Assembly (NCBI GenBank): GCA_900751755.1 | Contig: CAADSP010000079.1 | Location: 1-18,556 of the forward strand | Source of the DNA: an uncultured Collinsella sp. | GTDB lineage: Bacteria; Actinomycetota; Coriobacteriia; Coriobacteriales; Coriobacteriaceae | Direction: 5' to 3' | Length of the DNA stretch: 18,556 nucleotides | In this document: positions 7,645 to 13,419 of the stretch, piece after piece | Position numbering within the stretch: position 1 is the stretch's first letter | Layout: each line of letters opens with the position of its first letter | The notes under the pieces: generated by a model | Databases searched by the model: none | Told to the model about the DNA's origin: nothing | Seen by the model: the letters and a program-made list of their open reading frames with translations, nothing else | Program-made: the position numbers and the translations under genes

Positions 7645-8478
7645 ATGGCAGGCCTGTTCAACATCCTTAAGGTCACCGTCAGCGAGGACAAGATCTGCGC
7701 GCATGTGCTGGTGAACCCCGGCATGCCGCTCATGACCTCGGAGGACATCGAGGCCACGGCGCGCGTGTACTACCTGGTGCCGGCGATCGCCAAGCACCTG
7801 TGCCTGGGCGATTCCGGCCGCGAGTTCCAGGACTGCATGGGCCAGACCGAGCTCTGCCACCTGTTGGAGCACGTGACGGTTGAGCTCATGAACGAGACCG
7901 GTCTTGCCGGTAGCATCTCGTGCGGCCGCACGCGCGTAAGCGAGCACGACGAGCGCGTCTTTGAGGTTGAGCTTTCGTGCCCCGACGACGCGCTGGCCAT
8001 CGGCGCGCTGTCTTCGGCCACCTTTATGATGGACTGGGCCTATCTGCACGCCGACCAGCCTGCCCCCGACGTGGAGGGCACGGTCGCGGGCCTGCGCAAC
8101 CTGGTGCTGGGCATGCGCGCCGAGGCCGAGGGCAAGGATCCTCACGAGGCCGTCGCCGCTGCGAACGGCGAAGATGCTGCCGAGGACGAGGGCGCTGACG
8201 AGGGCGATGTGCCGGTCGACGCCGAGCCCGTTGCCGATGCGACCGCTGAGCCCGTTCCCGCCGAGCCCCAGGGCGTCCCCAACTTTGACGACGAGCCCCA
8301 GGTGGCGATTGATACCGAGGGCGCGGTTGCCGAGAACCACGAGGCCTCCGCTGCTGTCTTTGGCGGTGCTGCGACGGCTCCGGCAGGACCTGCGCATGAG
8401 GGCGGCCTGCCGCTCGTGGACGGCGCCGGCGAGGACCCGGGTGCCACGGTGGCCATGCCGGCTATGCCCCAGGAGTAG
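7645..8478 (+). CDS. Orphan cyanophycin-synthetase N-domain-like protein (HxxEH motif)
   Basis: A 277-residue protein in two parts. Residues 30-135 resemble the N-terminal domain of cyanophycin synthetase CphA1. TELCHLLEHVTVEL (68-81) corresponds to the CphA1 block TW-GHxxEHxALEL, and SCGRTRVSEHDERVFEVEL (92-110) to GFGRTR...VYxVVFEY; preceding residues 33-60 also follow the domain pattern. H72-x-x-E75-H76 is an inverted-zincin-type HxxEH, the motif tied in some CphA1 enzymes to a metallopeptidase-like primer-making site. The ATP-grasp and Mur-ligase domains of CphA1 are absent. Residues 160-277 are acidic, Ala/Pro/Glu-rich and probably disordered. AGGGGAG (7633-7639) precedes ATG 7645. It lies in an apparent operon with the CNNM gene. 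Function is unknown; the homology is read by eye. Confidence 0.72.
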   Translation: MAGLFNILKVTVSEDKICAHVLVNPGMPLMTSEDIEATARVYYLVPAIAKHLCLGDSGREFQDCMGQTELCHLLEHVTVELMNETGLAGSISCGRTRVSEHDERVFEVELSCPDDALAIGALSSATFMMDWAYLHADQPAPDVEGTVAGLRNLVLGMRAEAEGKDPHEAVAAANGEDAAEDEGADEGDVPVDAEPVADATAEPVPAEPQGVPNFDDEPQVAIDTEGAVAENHEASAAVFGGAATAPAGPAHEGGLPLVDGAGEDPGATVAMPAMPQE

Positions 8479-8557
8479 GCCTACGCGTTTATCACCATCA
8501 CGTACCTGCGCCTTTGCCGTACGCAGATGGGCGGAGCGGCAAGTGATGCACTGCGGG

Positions 8558-8597
8558 TATAATGGACAGCATTCAAACGGTGGGCACCGACGTGCCC
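8558..8597 (+). promoter_or_regulatory. Promoter -10 (TATAAT) and leader hairpin of the ytxH operon
   Basis: A consensus TATAAT at 8558-8563 has no clear -35 at 16-19 bases. The short leader then holds a perfect hairpin GGGCAC-CGAC-GTGCCC (8582-8597) that ends four bases before the ribosome site GGAGAGG (8601-8607). The hairpin is well placed to affect transcript stability or ribosome access. Confidence 0.55.
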
Positions 8598-8614
8598 GCA
8601 GGAGAGGAATGATC

Positions 8615-9004
8615 ATGGGTAAGACTTTCAGCTTTGTCTCCGGCGCACTTTTTGGTGCCGCTGCCGGCGCTATTGTCGGCGTTGCTCTGGCCCCGCGTTC
8701 GGGCGCCGAGACCCGCGCCATGGCTGCCGATATCGCCAACGACGCCTGGGACAATATGCGCGACACCTACGAGCACAGCGCCGAGGAGGCCCGTGCTGCG
8801 GTGAATGACTTTGGCCCGATGGTCGACGCCAAGACCGATGACCTGCGCGCCAAGGTCGACCTGGCCCGCGAGCGCATGGACCAGCTGCGCGAGCAGCTCA
8901 ACGACGCCATTTCGGGCGGCAACGTGACGCCTGCCGCCGACGTCGTGGTCGAGAACGCCGTCGAGGCTGATACCGAGGCTGCGGAGCCCTCGACCGAGGC
9001 ATAA
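8615..9004 (+). CDS. YtxH-domain protein
   Basis: A 129-residue small membrane-associated protein of the YtxH family (general-stress-type, function unresolved). Residues 5-26 form a Gly/Ala-rich membrane segment ending in the diagnostic LAPRSGAETR (25-34). Residues 36-100 are amphipathic helix/coiled coil, and the last 30 residues are acidic and probably disordered. Two in-frame ATGs exist; the one at 8615 lies 7 bases from GGAGAGG (8601-8607), whereas the one at 8609 would leave only one base, so 8615 is chosen. The stop TAA overlaps the next start (TAATG), showing tight translational coupling with the PRC-barrel gene. Confidence 0.88.
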   Translation: MGKTFSFVSGALFGAAAGAIVGVALAPRSGAETRAMAADIANDAWDNMRDTYEHSAEEARAAVNDFGPMVDAKTDDLRAKVDLARERMDQLREQLNDAISGGNVTPAADVVVENAVEADTEAAEPSTEA

Positions 9005-9759
9005 TGCGCGCCGGGGATTTTGTCGGCGCCAAGATCTATCGCAAGCCTACCGAGGACAAGCGCACCAAAAAGGACGGCACGCCGCGCAGCCCTAAAAAGC
9101 TCGGAAAGATTCACTTTCCGGTCTTTACCCCGGGCGGTACGCGCGTGGTCGGCTTTATGGTCCGCCAGTCCGATATCGCGGGCATGATCGAGCGTCCCGA
9201 CCGATTCGTAGCGCTCGACGCCATTGGTGTCTACGAGGGCGCCATTGCGGTCGATGACGTCAAGGACACGTACGATGCCGCCGCCGCCAAGCGCCTCGAC
9301 ATCAACCTGGACGATTGCATCATCTGGGTCGGTATGGACGTGCGCACGGAATCGGGCGACGTCGTGGGCTATTGCTCGGATGTGGAGTTCAAGCCGCGTT
9401 CGGGCATCGTGCAGGCATTCTATGTGACCGCCGGTGCTGCTTCGAGTGTTTTGGTTGGTGACACACAGGTGCCGCCGACGATGCTGCGCGGCTACGAGAA
9501 CGGCGCGATGGTCGTCTCGGACGAGGTCAAGTCGCTCGGGTATTCGGGTGGTGCGGCTGCCAAGGCCGCCGAGGCCAGCGTCGTGGTGGGCGACAAGGTC
9601 AAAAAGGGCGCCAAGGTGCTCGACGACAAGGGATCGGTTGCCGTGGACAAGGGCAGTCGCGCACTGGGCAAGCAGCTCGGCAAGACGCGCAGCATGTTCA
9701 AGGCCTTTAAGGACGAATACCAAAAGGCGAGCGGAGGCTCGTCAAAAGCTACAAAATAA
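9004..9759 (+). CDS. PRC-barrel domain protein
   Basis: A 251-residue cytoplasmic protein with two PRC-barrel-like units. The first is residues 33-82 (LGKIHFPVFTPGG..VVGFMV..). The second is residues 100-152, where the core DVRTESGDVVGYCSDVEF (112-129) and IVQAFYVTAG (135-144) are a clear PRC signature. The last 70 residues are Lys/Gly/Ala-rich with repeated VVVGDKVKKGAKVLDDKGS-like phrases. PRC barrels mediate protein interaction in RNA processing, photosynthetic centres and transporters; the partner here is unknown. The start ATG overlaps the ytxH stop by one base, with GAGG (8996-8999) four bases upstream, so the two products are made together. The MgtE-like protein at 11567 also begins with PRC-type sequence. 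Confidence 0.82.
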   Translation: MRAGDFVGAKIYRKPTEDKRTKKDGTPRSPKKLGKIHFPVFTPGGTRVVGFMVRQSDIAGMIERPDRFVALDAIGVYEGAIAVDDVKDTYDAAAAKRLDINLDDCIIWVGMDVRTESGDVVGYCSDVEFKPRSGIVQAFYVTAGAASSVLVGDTQVPPTMLRGYENGAMVVSDEVKSLGYSGGAAAKAAEASVVVGDKVKKGAKVLDDKGSVAVDKGSRALGKQLGKTRSMFKAFKDEYQKASGGSSKATK

Positions 9760-9780
9760 CGACGTACCAAATGATGGGAG

Positions 9781-9817
9781 GCAAGCCGGAGACCTGTTGC
9801 TCCGGCTTGCTGTGTTT
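9781..9817 (+). terminator. Hairpin after the PRC-barrel gene, possible terminator or attenuator
   Basis: An 11-bp perfect stem GCAAGCCGGAG / CTCCGGCTTGC (9781-9791 with 9800-9810) has an 8-nt loop and is followed by TGTGTTTAT, a poor T-tract. The deacetylase-like gene's ribosome site (GGGGGAGGG, about 9820-9828) follows directly, so partial termination within one operon is as likely as full termination. Confidence 0.5.
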
Positions 9818-9831
9818 ATGGGGGAGGGCAC

Positions 9832-11238
9832 ATGCGCCAAAACGGATCCAACTTAAACGGGCGTTCGGGTGCGCGTCCGACGGCGCGCCGCGACCTGGGG
9901 CAGCTGCCCAGCGGTCAGCGCAAGCGTCACCGTAAGCCCGGCGCGATGTACCTCAACCATAGCCGCGGGTTTAGCGATCGCAGCGCGCGCATCGGCAACA
10001 GCCGTACGCCCCGTCGTTCGTCTCGCCTGCCCTATGCGCTCATCGCCGTGGGTTGCGCGCTCGTGCTGTTTATCGCTGCCGTCGTGGGCTACGTCAACCG
10101 CAGTGTGGATGTGGAGCTCAACGGCCAGAAGACCGCAGTGCGCGTGGGCTCTACGCTGCAGAATCTCATCGACGACCAGGAATTGGCTGACACCTACGAC
10201 GCAGGCGACCTGCTGGCCGTCGATGACAGCGTGCTCAAGCGCCATGGAGGCGAAAAGCTGTCGGTGAAGGTCGACGGCAAGCGCGTGAAGCAGGGCAAAT
10301 GGGATAGCCGCGAACTTGAGGGTGGCGAGAAGGTGACGGTCAAGGATGGCCGTAACACCTACGAGAAGCACGAGGTTCAGGCTACGGTTATCGAGCCCAA
10401 GCTCAAGGTCGAGGGCACGGGCGCTATCGAGTATGTGCAGACGTGGGGTGCCCAGGGCCGCTCCGAGGTGTGGGTTGGTGAGCAATCGGGCAAGACGCAG
10501 GACCGCGGCGAGGTCGTGCCCGCCACCGATTGCGTTGTTGCGTGCGCCAGCGTGGCGCCCAAGGGCAACAAAAAGTACGTGGCGCTGACGTTTGACGAGG
10601 GTCCGAGCGGCGCCACCAAACAGATCTTGCAGGTGCTCAAGGAAAAGGGCGTCACCGCGACGTTCTTCCTTTCGGGCGATGCGGCCGAGGCCTCGCCTGC
10701 CACGGCCAAGGCGATTGTCGATGCCGGGTGCGAGATCGGATCCAACAGCTACAGCGACGATTCGCTCAAGGGTCAGGACCGTGAGGCGGTACGCGAACAG
10801 ATCACGAAAGGCACCGATGCGATTAAGTCGGCGACCGGCGTGAAGACGATGCTGCTGCGTGCTCCCTACGCTGCCTTTGACGAGCAAAACTGGATTGATG
10901 CGATGGACCTGGTCTCCGCCGTGGTCTCGTGGAATATTGACTCGGGCGACTGGCTGCTCAACGGTGTCGACGAGCAGGTCTCGACGGTGCTCGATTCGGT
11001 GACGCCGGGCAATATCGTGCTGCTCACCGATAGAGACGAATGCGCCGAGCAGACGCTCGAGGCGCTGCCGCAGATTATCGACGGCCTCATTGCCGACGGC
11101 TACAAGATCGTGACGCTCAGCGACCTGGTCAAGACGGACACGGCATTGAGCAAAAAGCTCACCTCGCTGACGAAGGTCACCATGCCCAAGGACGCCGTGT
11201 TCCCCCAACTTGCCGAGGACGAAGATACCACAGAGTAG
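9832..11238 (+). CDS. Membrane-anchored NodB-fold (polysaccharide deacetylase-like) protein, metal ligands lost
   Basis: A 468-residue protein. Residues 1-66 are a basic cytoplasmic tail, 67-89 a membrane anchor, 91-185 a beta-grasp DUF348-like region, and 245-440 a NodB-homology (carbohydrate esterase 4) domain facing the cell surface. The fold motifs are recognisable but the active site is changed. TFDDGPS is TFDEGPS (253-259). The zinc motif that usually reads NHTxxxH-like with two His is SNSYSD (304-309), giving N305 and D309. RPPYG is RAPYA (343-347), and the late LLHD histidine is T399 (LLTD). D255 and the DSGDW motif (370-374) remain. A normal Zn/Co-dependent deacetylase is therefore unlikely. 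The N-terminal tail argues for a role in cell-wall interaction. GGGGGAGGG precedes ATG 9832. Confidence 0.85.
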   Translation: MRQNGSNLNGRSGARPTARRDLGQLPSGQRKRHRKPGAMYLNHSRGFSDRSARIGNSRTPRRSSRLPYALIAVGCALVLFIAAVVGYVNRSVDVELNGQKTAVRVGSTLQNLIDDQELADTYDAGDLLAVDDSVLKRHGGEKLSVKVDGKRVKQGKWDSRELEGGEKVTVKDGRNTYEKHEVQATVIEPKLKVEGTGAIEYVQTWGAQGRSEVWVGEQSGKTQDRGEVVPATDCVVACASVAPKGNKKYVALTFDEGPSGATKQILQVLKEKGVTATFFLSGDAAEASPATAKAIVDAGCEIGSNSYSDDSLKGQDREAVREQITKGTDAIKSATGVKTMLLRAPYAAFDEQNWIDAMDLVSAVVSWNIDSGDWLLNGVDEQVSTVLDSVTPGNIVLLTDRDECAEQTLEALPQIIDGLIADGYKIVTLSDLVKTDTALSKKLTSLTKVTMPKDAVFPQLAEDEDTTE

Positions 11239-11275
11239 TCATTGGGTAGTCATTTAAGAACGTCCCCAATGACTA
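11236..11275. repeat. 29-bp hairpin repeat, copy 2, with truncated inverted partner
   Basis: Bases 11247-11275 repeat the element at 2818-2846 with one change (A for G in the loop) and an identical 8-bp stem. Directly before it, TAGTCATTGGG (11236-11246) is the reverse complement of the element's last 11 bases, so an alternative 11-bp stem (11236-11246 with 11265-11275) can form. The TAG of this partial copy is the stop codon of the NodB-like gene. Confidence 0.75.
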
Positions 11276-11299
11276 TGTCACGGATGCGTCAGCGTTTGG

Positions 11300-11323
11300 T
11301 ATGCCTGCAATGTGCAGCGCATA
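11300..11323. promoter_or_regulatory. Dyad upstream of the Mg2+ operon promoter
   Basis: TATGC-CTGCA-ATG-TGCAG-c-GCATA is a 10-bp inverted repeat with one bulged C and a 3-nt loop. It lies about 30 bases upstream of the candidate -10 at 11353. No T-run follows, so an operator fits better than a terminator. Confidence 0.4.
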
Positions 11324-11349
11324 AATTCGATGCCGCAGGGCGATGCTGA

Positions 11350-11358
11350 TGCTATAGT
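11350..11358 (+). promoter_or_regulatory. Extended -10 promoter of the Mg2+ operon
   Basis: TGC-TATAGT is an extended -10 (TGnTATAAT type) that can work without a strong -35; none is evident at 17 bases (ATGCCG, 11330-11335). Transcription would start near 11365 and give a leader of about 200 bases. Confidence 0.5.
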
Positions 11359-11364
11359 TACTGC

Positions 11365-11546
11365 GGTTAATGAGGGTCAAGAGAAAGGTTACAGGTGAAA
11401 TCCAAACCTCGACCATACAGTCGATGACCCCATGCAGGTGCTTTTTGCGCATGCACGGGGTGTAAGCGTCGAGCGGCGTGCCGCCCGCGCATGCGTATAC
11501 ATATCCAGAAGCCCCCGGACGTCGCACATGCGGCCGCGTCCGGAGG
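11365..11546 (+). promoter_or_regulatory. Long structured 5' leader, candidate Mg2+-responsive RNA element
   Basis: The leader can fold a three-way junction: GGGTC (11374-11378) with GACCC (11426-11430), enclosing AGGTT/AACCT (11386-11390 with 11405-11409) and TCGAC/GTCGA (11409-11413 with 11420-11424). A competing hairpin pairs CCCCATGC (11428-11435) with GCACGGGG (11453-11460), seven of eight pairs, and uses the same C-tract. A final 7-bp stem CCGGACG/CGTCCGG (11515-11521 with 11537-11543) takes up the first two bases of the GGAGG ribosome site (11542-11546). Mutually exclusive stems and a partly hidden ribosome site are what a translational riboswitch would show. No known riboswitch class is recognised. 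Confidence 0.45.
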
Positions 11547-11550
11547 AATA

Positions 11551-11583
11551 ATGATGGGGAGCACCATTGAATTATCTGAGTGA
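11551..11583 (+). CDS. Possible 10-codon leader peptide overlapping the MgtE-like gene
   Basis: ATG ATG at 11551 and 11554 lie 4 and 7 bases after a full GGAGG (11542-11546) and encode MMGSTIELSE with a TGA at 11581-11583. The frame is +1 relative to the MgtE-like gene, whose TTG start (11567) lies inside it and whose first in-frame ATG (11585) lies one base after its stop. It may couple or gate translation of the transporter. An indel in the assembly is the alternative. Confidence 0.35.
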   Translation: MMGSTIELSE

Positions 11584-13411
11584 GATGCTCAAATTGCCGG
11601 TCTTGGACGTCGATGGCGAAAAGCTCGGCGTGGTGAACGATTTTGGTATTGCTACCGGCGAAGTTTTTCCGCACGTGACGTCGCTCGCGTTCCGCGGACC
11701 CGGCAAGACGCCGTTTATGATCAGCTGGCGCAAATGGGTCGACCGTATCGACGAGACGGGTGTACACCTTAAGACGTCGGCCACCGAAATCCGTTTTTCG
11801 TACCTGCAGCCGACCGAACTCTTGCTTGCCCGCGACGTGCTCAACAAGCAGATCGTCGACACGCAGGGCATGAAAGTCGTGCGCGTAAACGACATCAAGT
11901 TTTCCATGTCGGGCGAAAATCAGCTGCGCCTGCTGGGCGCCGAAGTGGGCGCCCGCGGTCTGCTACGCGCGATCAGCCCCGCACTCGAGCATATCGTCGA
12001 AGGCTTTATGAAGCACCTGGGCAAGCCGCTCAGTGAGGACATCATCGCTTGGTCCTACATGGACCTGCTCGATCGCTCGACCAAGAACATTCAACTCTCG
12101 GTGTCGCATAAGACGCTCGGCGAGCTGCACCCTGCCGACATCGCCGACATTATCGAGCAGCTCGACCCGCGCCTGCGTGCGCAGGTGTTTGCGCAGCTCG
12201 ATACTGCCCAGGCCGCCGAGGCCATCTCGGAGTTCGATGACGACGAGCTTATGACCGAGATGCTCGAGGGCCTGTCCGACACGGACGCATCGTCGATGCT
12301 GGCCATGATGGACCCGGACGACGCCGCCGACCTGATCGACGAGCTCGATTACGAGAAGGCCGAGAAGCTCCTGCGCCTGATGGGCGTCAAGGAGGAGAAG
12401 GCGATTCGTAACCTGCTGGGGTATGAGGACAACACCGCCGGCCGCATCATGACCTCGGAGTTTGTCTCCCTGCCCGCTACGGCAACGGTCGGTGACGCCA
12501 TCGAGGCGATTCGCGAGCTCGACGAGGACTTCGAGAGCGTCTACTACGTCTATACCGAGGATCCGAGCGGCATGCTCACCGGCGTGCTCTCGCTGCGCAC
12601 GTTGATCGTGGCCGACCGCGATGCCACGCTGGGCCAGCTCGCCTATCGCGACCTGGTCTACGTGTCGCCCGACGAGGACCAGGAAGACGTGACGGACGAG
12701 ATGACCAAGTACGACCTGGTTGCCATCCCTGTCTGCGACGAGAACCGTCATATCCTGGGCATCGTGACCTTCGACGACGCCATGGACGTTATCGCCGAGG
12801 AGCATCAGGAGGACCTGCAGATCGCCGGTGTCGGCTCGGGCGATAGCGCGTCGGACGACTCGACGAACGTGCTCAGCTGGTTCGTGCATCGTCAGTACTG
12901 GGTCGTCGTGTGGGGCATCGCCTCGTGCATTATGGCGACGATGCTGGGGACGGCGCTGGGCTCCGCGCATCTGGTGGTGTTCCCCATGTGCGCCATGCCG
13001 CTCGTGCTGCTGGCGGCCTCGCGCATGGTGTCGTTCGTCAAGAACTACTTCCTCGAGTACGACGGTCACGACGACGAGCCCAAACCGTACCTGGGATTCT
13101 TCTTCCAGAGCACGGGTATGGGCCTGATCCTTTCGCTTGTTACTTACCTGTGCGCGCAGCTGGTGCGCACTGCCGCGTTCCTCGATGCCCCTATGTTTGA
13201 GGAGCAGCTCTTTACCGGCTGCTTTAACATCGCGGCCATCATCTGCCTGGTGGGCAACATGAGCGCCGTGATTTACCTGATGGTGCTGTTCTGGCGCGAT
13301 GAGCACGACCTCAATACGTCGGGTACCGCCATGAACGTCATCGCCGTCATGATCTCGTGTGTGGCGTACTGCATCGCCGCGGTGCTGCTCACCATGTCGG
13401 TCATGGGGTAG
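11567..13411 (+). CDS. MgtE-like protein: PRC, MgtE_N, CBS pair and an atypical five-helix membrane domain
   Basis: 614 residues. Residues 1-80 and 85-140 look like PRC-barrel units. Residues 186-280 are the MgtE_N superhelix (ELHPADIADIIEQLDP, 186-201). A CBS pair spans 290-350 and 365-412, with NTAGRIMTSEFVSL (289-302), IPVCDENRHILGIVTFDDAMD split at its centre (387-407) and the plug-helix-like EEHQEDLQIAGVG. The C-terminus has about five helices (444-463, 468-488, 509-533, 549-574, 587-611) but none of the MgtE pore signatures: no GGNAG(S/T)Q and no DPAxxSxPFxTTxxD. It may be a Mg2+ sensor for the adjacent NRAMP-like transporter or a divergent channel. Start: TTG 11567 has GGGGAG (11556-11561) five bases away, and the NYLSEMLKLPVLD reading suits the family; ATG 11585 is the alternative. 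The next gene starts 8 bases after the stop. Confidence 0.85.
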   Translation: MNYLSEMLKLPVLDVDGEKLGVVNDFGIATGEVFPHVTSLAFRGPGKTPFMISWRKWVDRIDETGVHLKTSATEIRFSYLQPTELLLARDVLNKQIVDTQGMKVVRVNDIKFSMSGENQLRLLGAEVGARGLLRAISPALEHIVEGFMKHLGKPLSEDIIAWSYMDLLDRSTKNIQLSVSHKTLGELHPADIADIIEQLDPRLRAQVFAQLDTAQAAEAISEFDDDELMTEMLEGLSDTDASSMLAMMDPDDAADLIDELDYEKAEKLLRLMGVKEEKAIRNLLGYEDNTAGRIMTSEFVSLPATATVGDAIEAIRELDEDFESVYYVYTEDPSGMLTGVLSLRTLIVADRDATLGQLAYRDLVYVSPDEDQEDVTDEMTKYDLVAIPVCDENRHILGIVTFDDAMDVIAEEHQEDLQIAGVGSGDSASDDSTNVLSWFVHRQYWVVVWGIASCIMATMLGTALGSAHLVVFPMCAMPLVLLAASRMVSFVKNYFLEYDGHDDEPKPYLGFFFQSTGMGLILSLVTYLCAQLVRTAAFLDAPMFEEQLFTGCFNIAAIICLVGNMSAVIYLMVLFWRDEHDLNTSGTAMNVIAVMISCVAYCIAAVLLTMSVMG

Positions 13412-13419
13412 GTGGTCGC

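Noticed and set aside
6205..8766. An 853-codon open frame on the minus strand, and similar long antisense frames at 1495-2814, 2892-4082, 9853-11208, 11963-13306 and 13273-14562
   Set aside because: They lie opposite well-identified genes, their translations are low-complexity Arg/His/Val/Asp-rich strings, and such frames arise readily opposite GC-rich coding sequence.
11374..11430. M-box (ykoK) Mg2+ riboswitch or cobalamin riboswitch
   Set aside because: The M-box core GGUGAGGCUCCU and its later conserved blocks are missing. The string GGTGAAATCC recalls a cobalamin-box segment, but the CCCGCnACUGU part and other conserved elements are absent.
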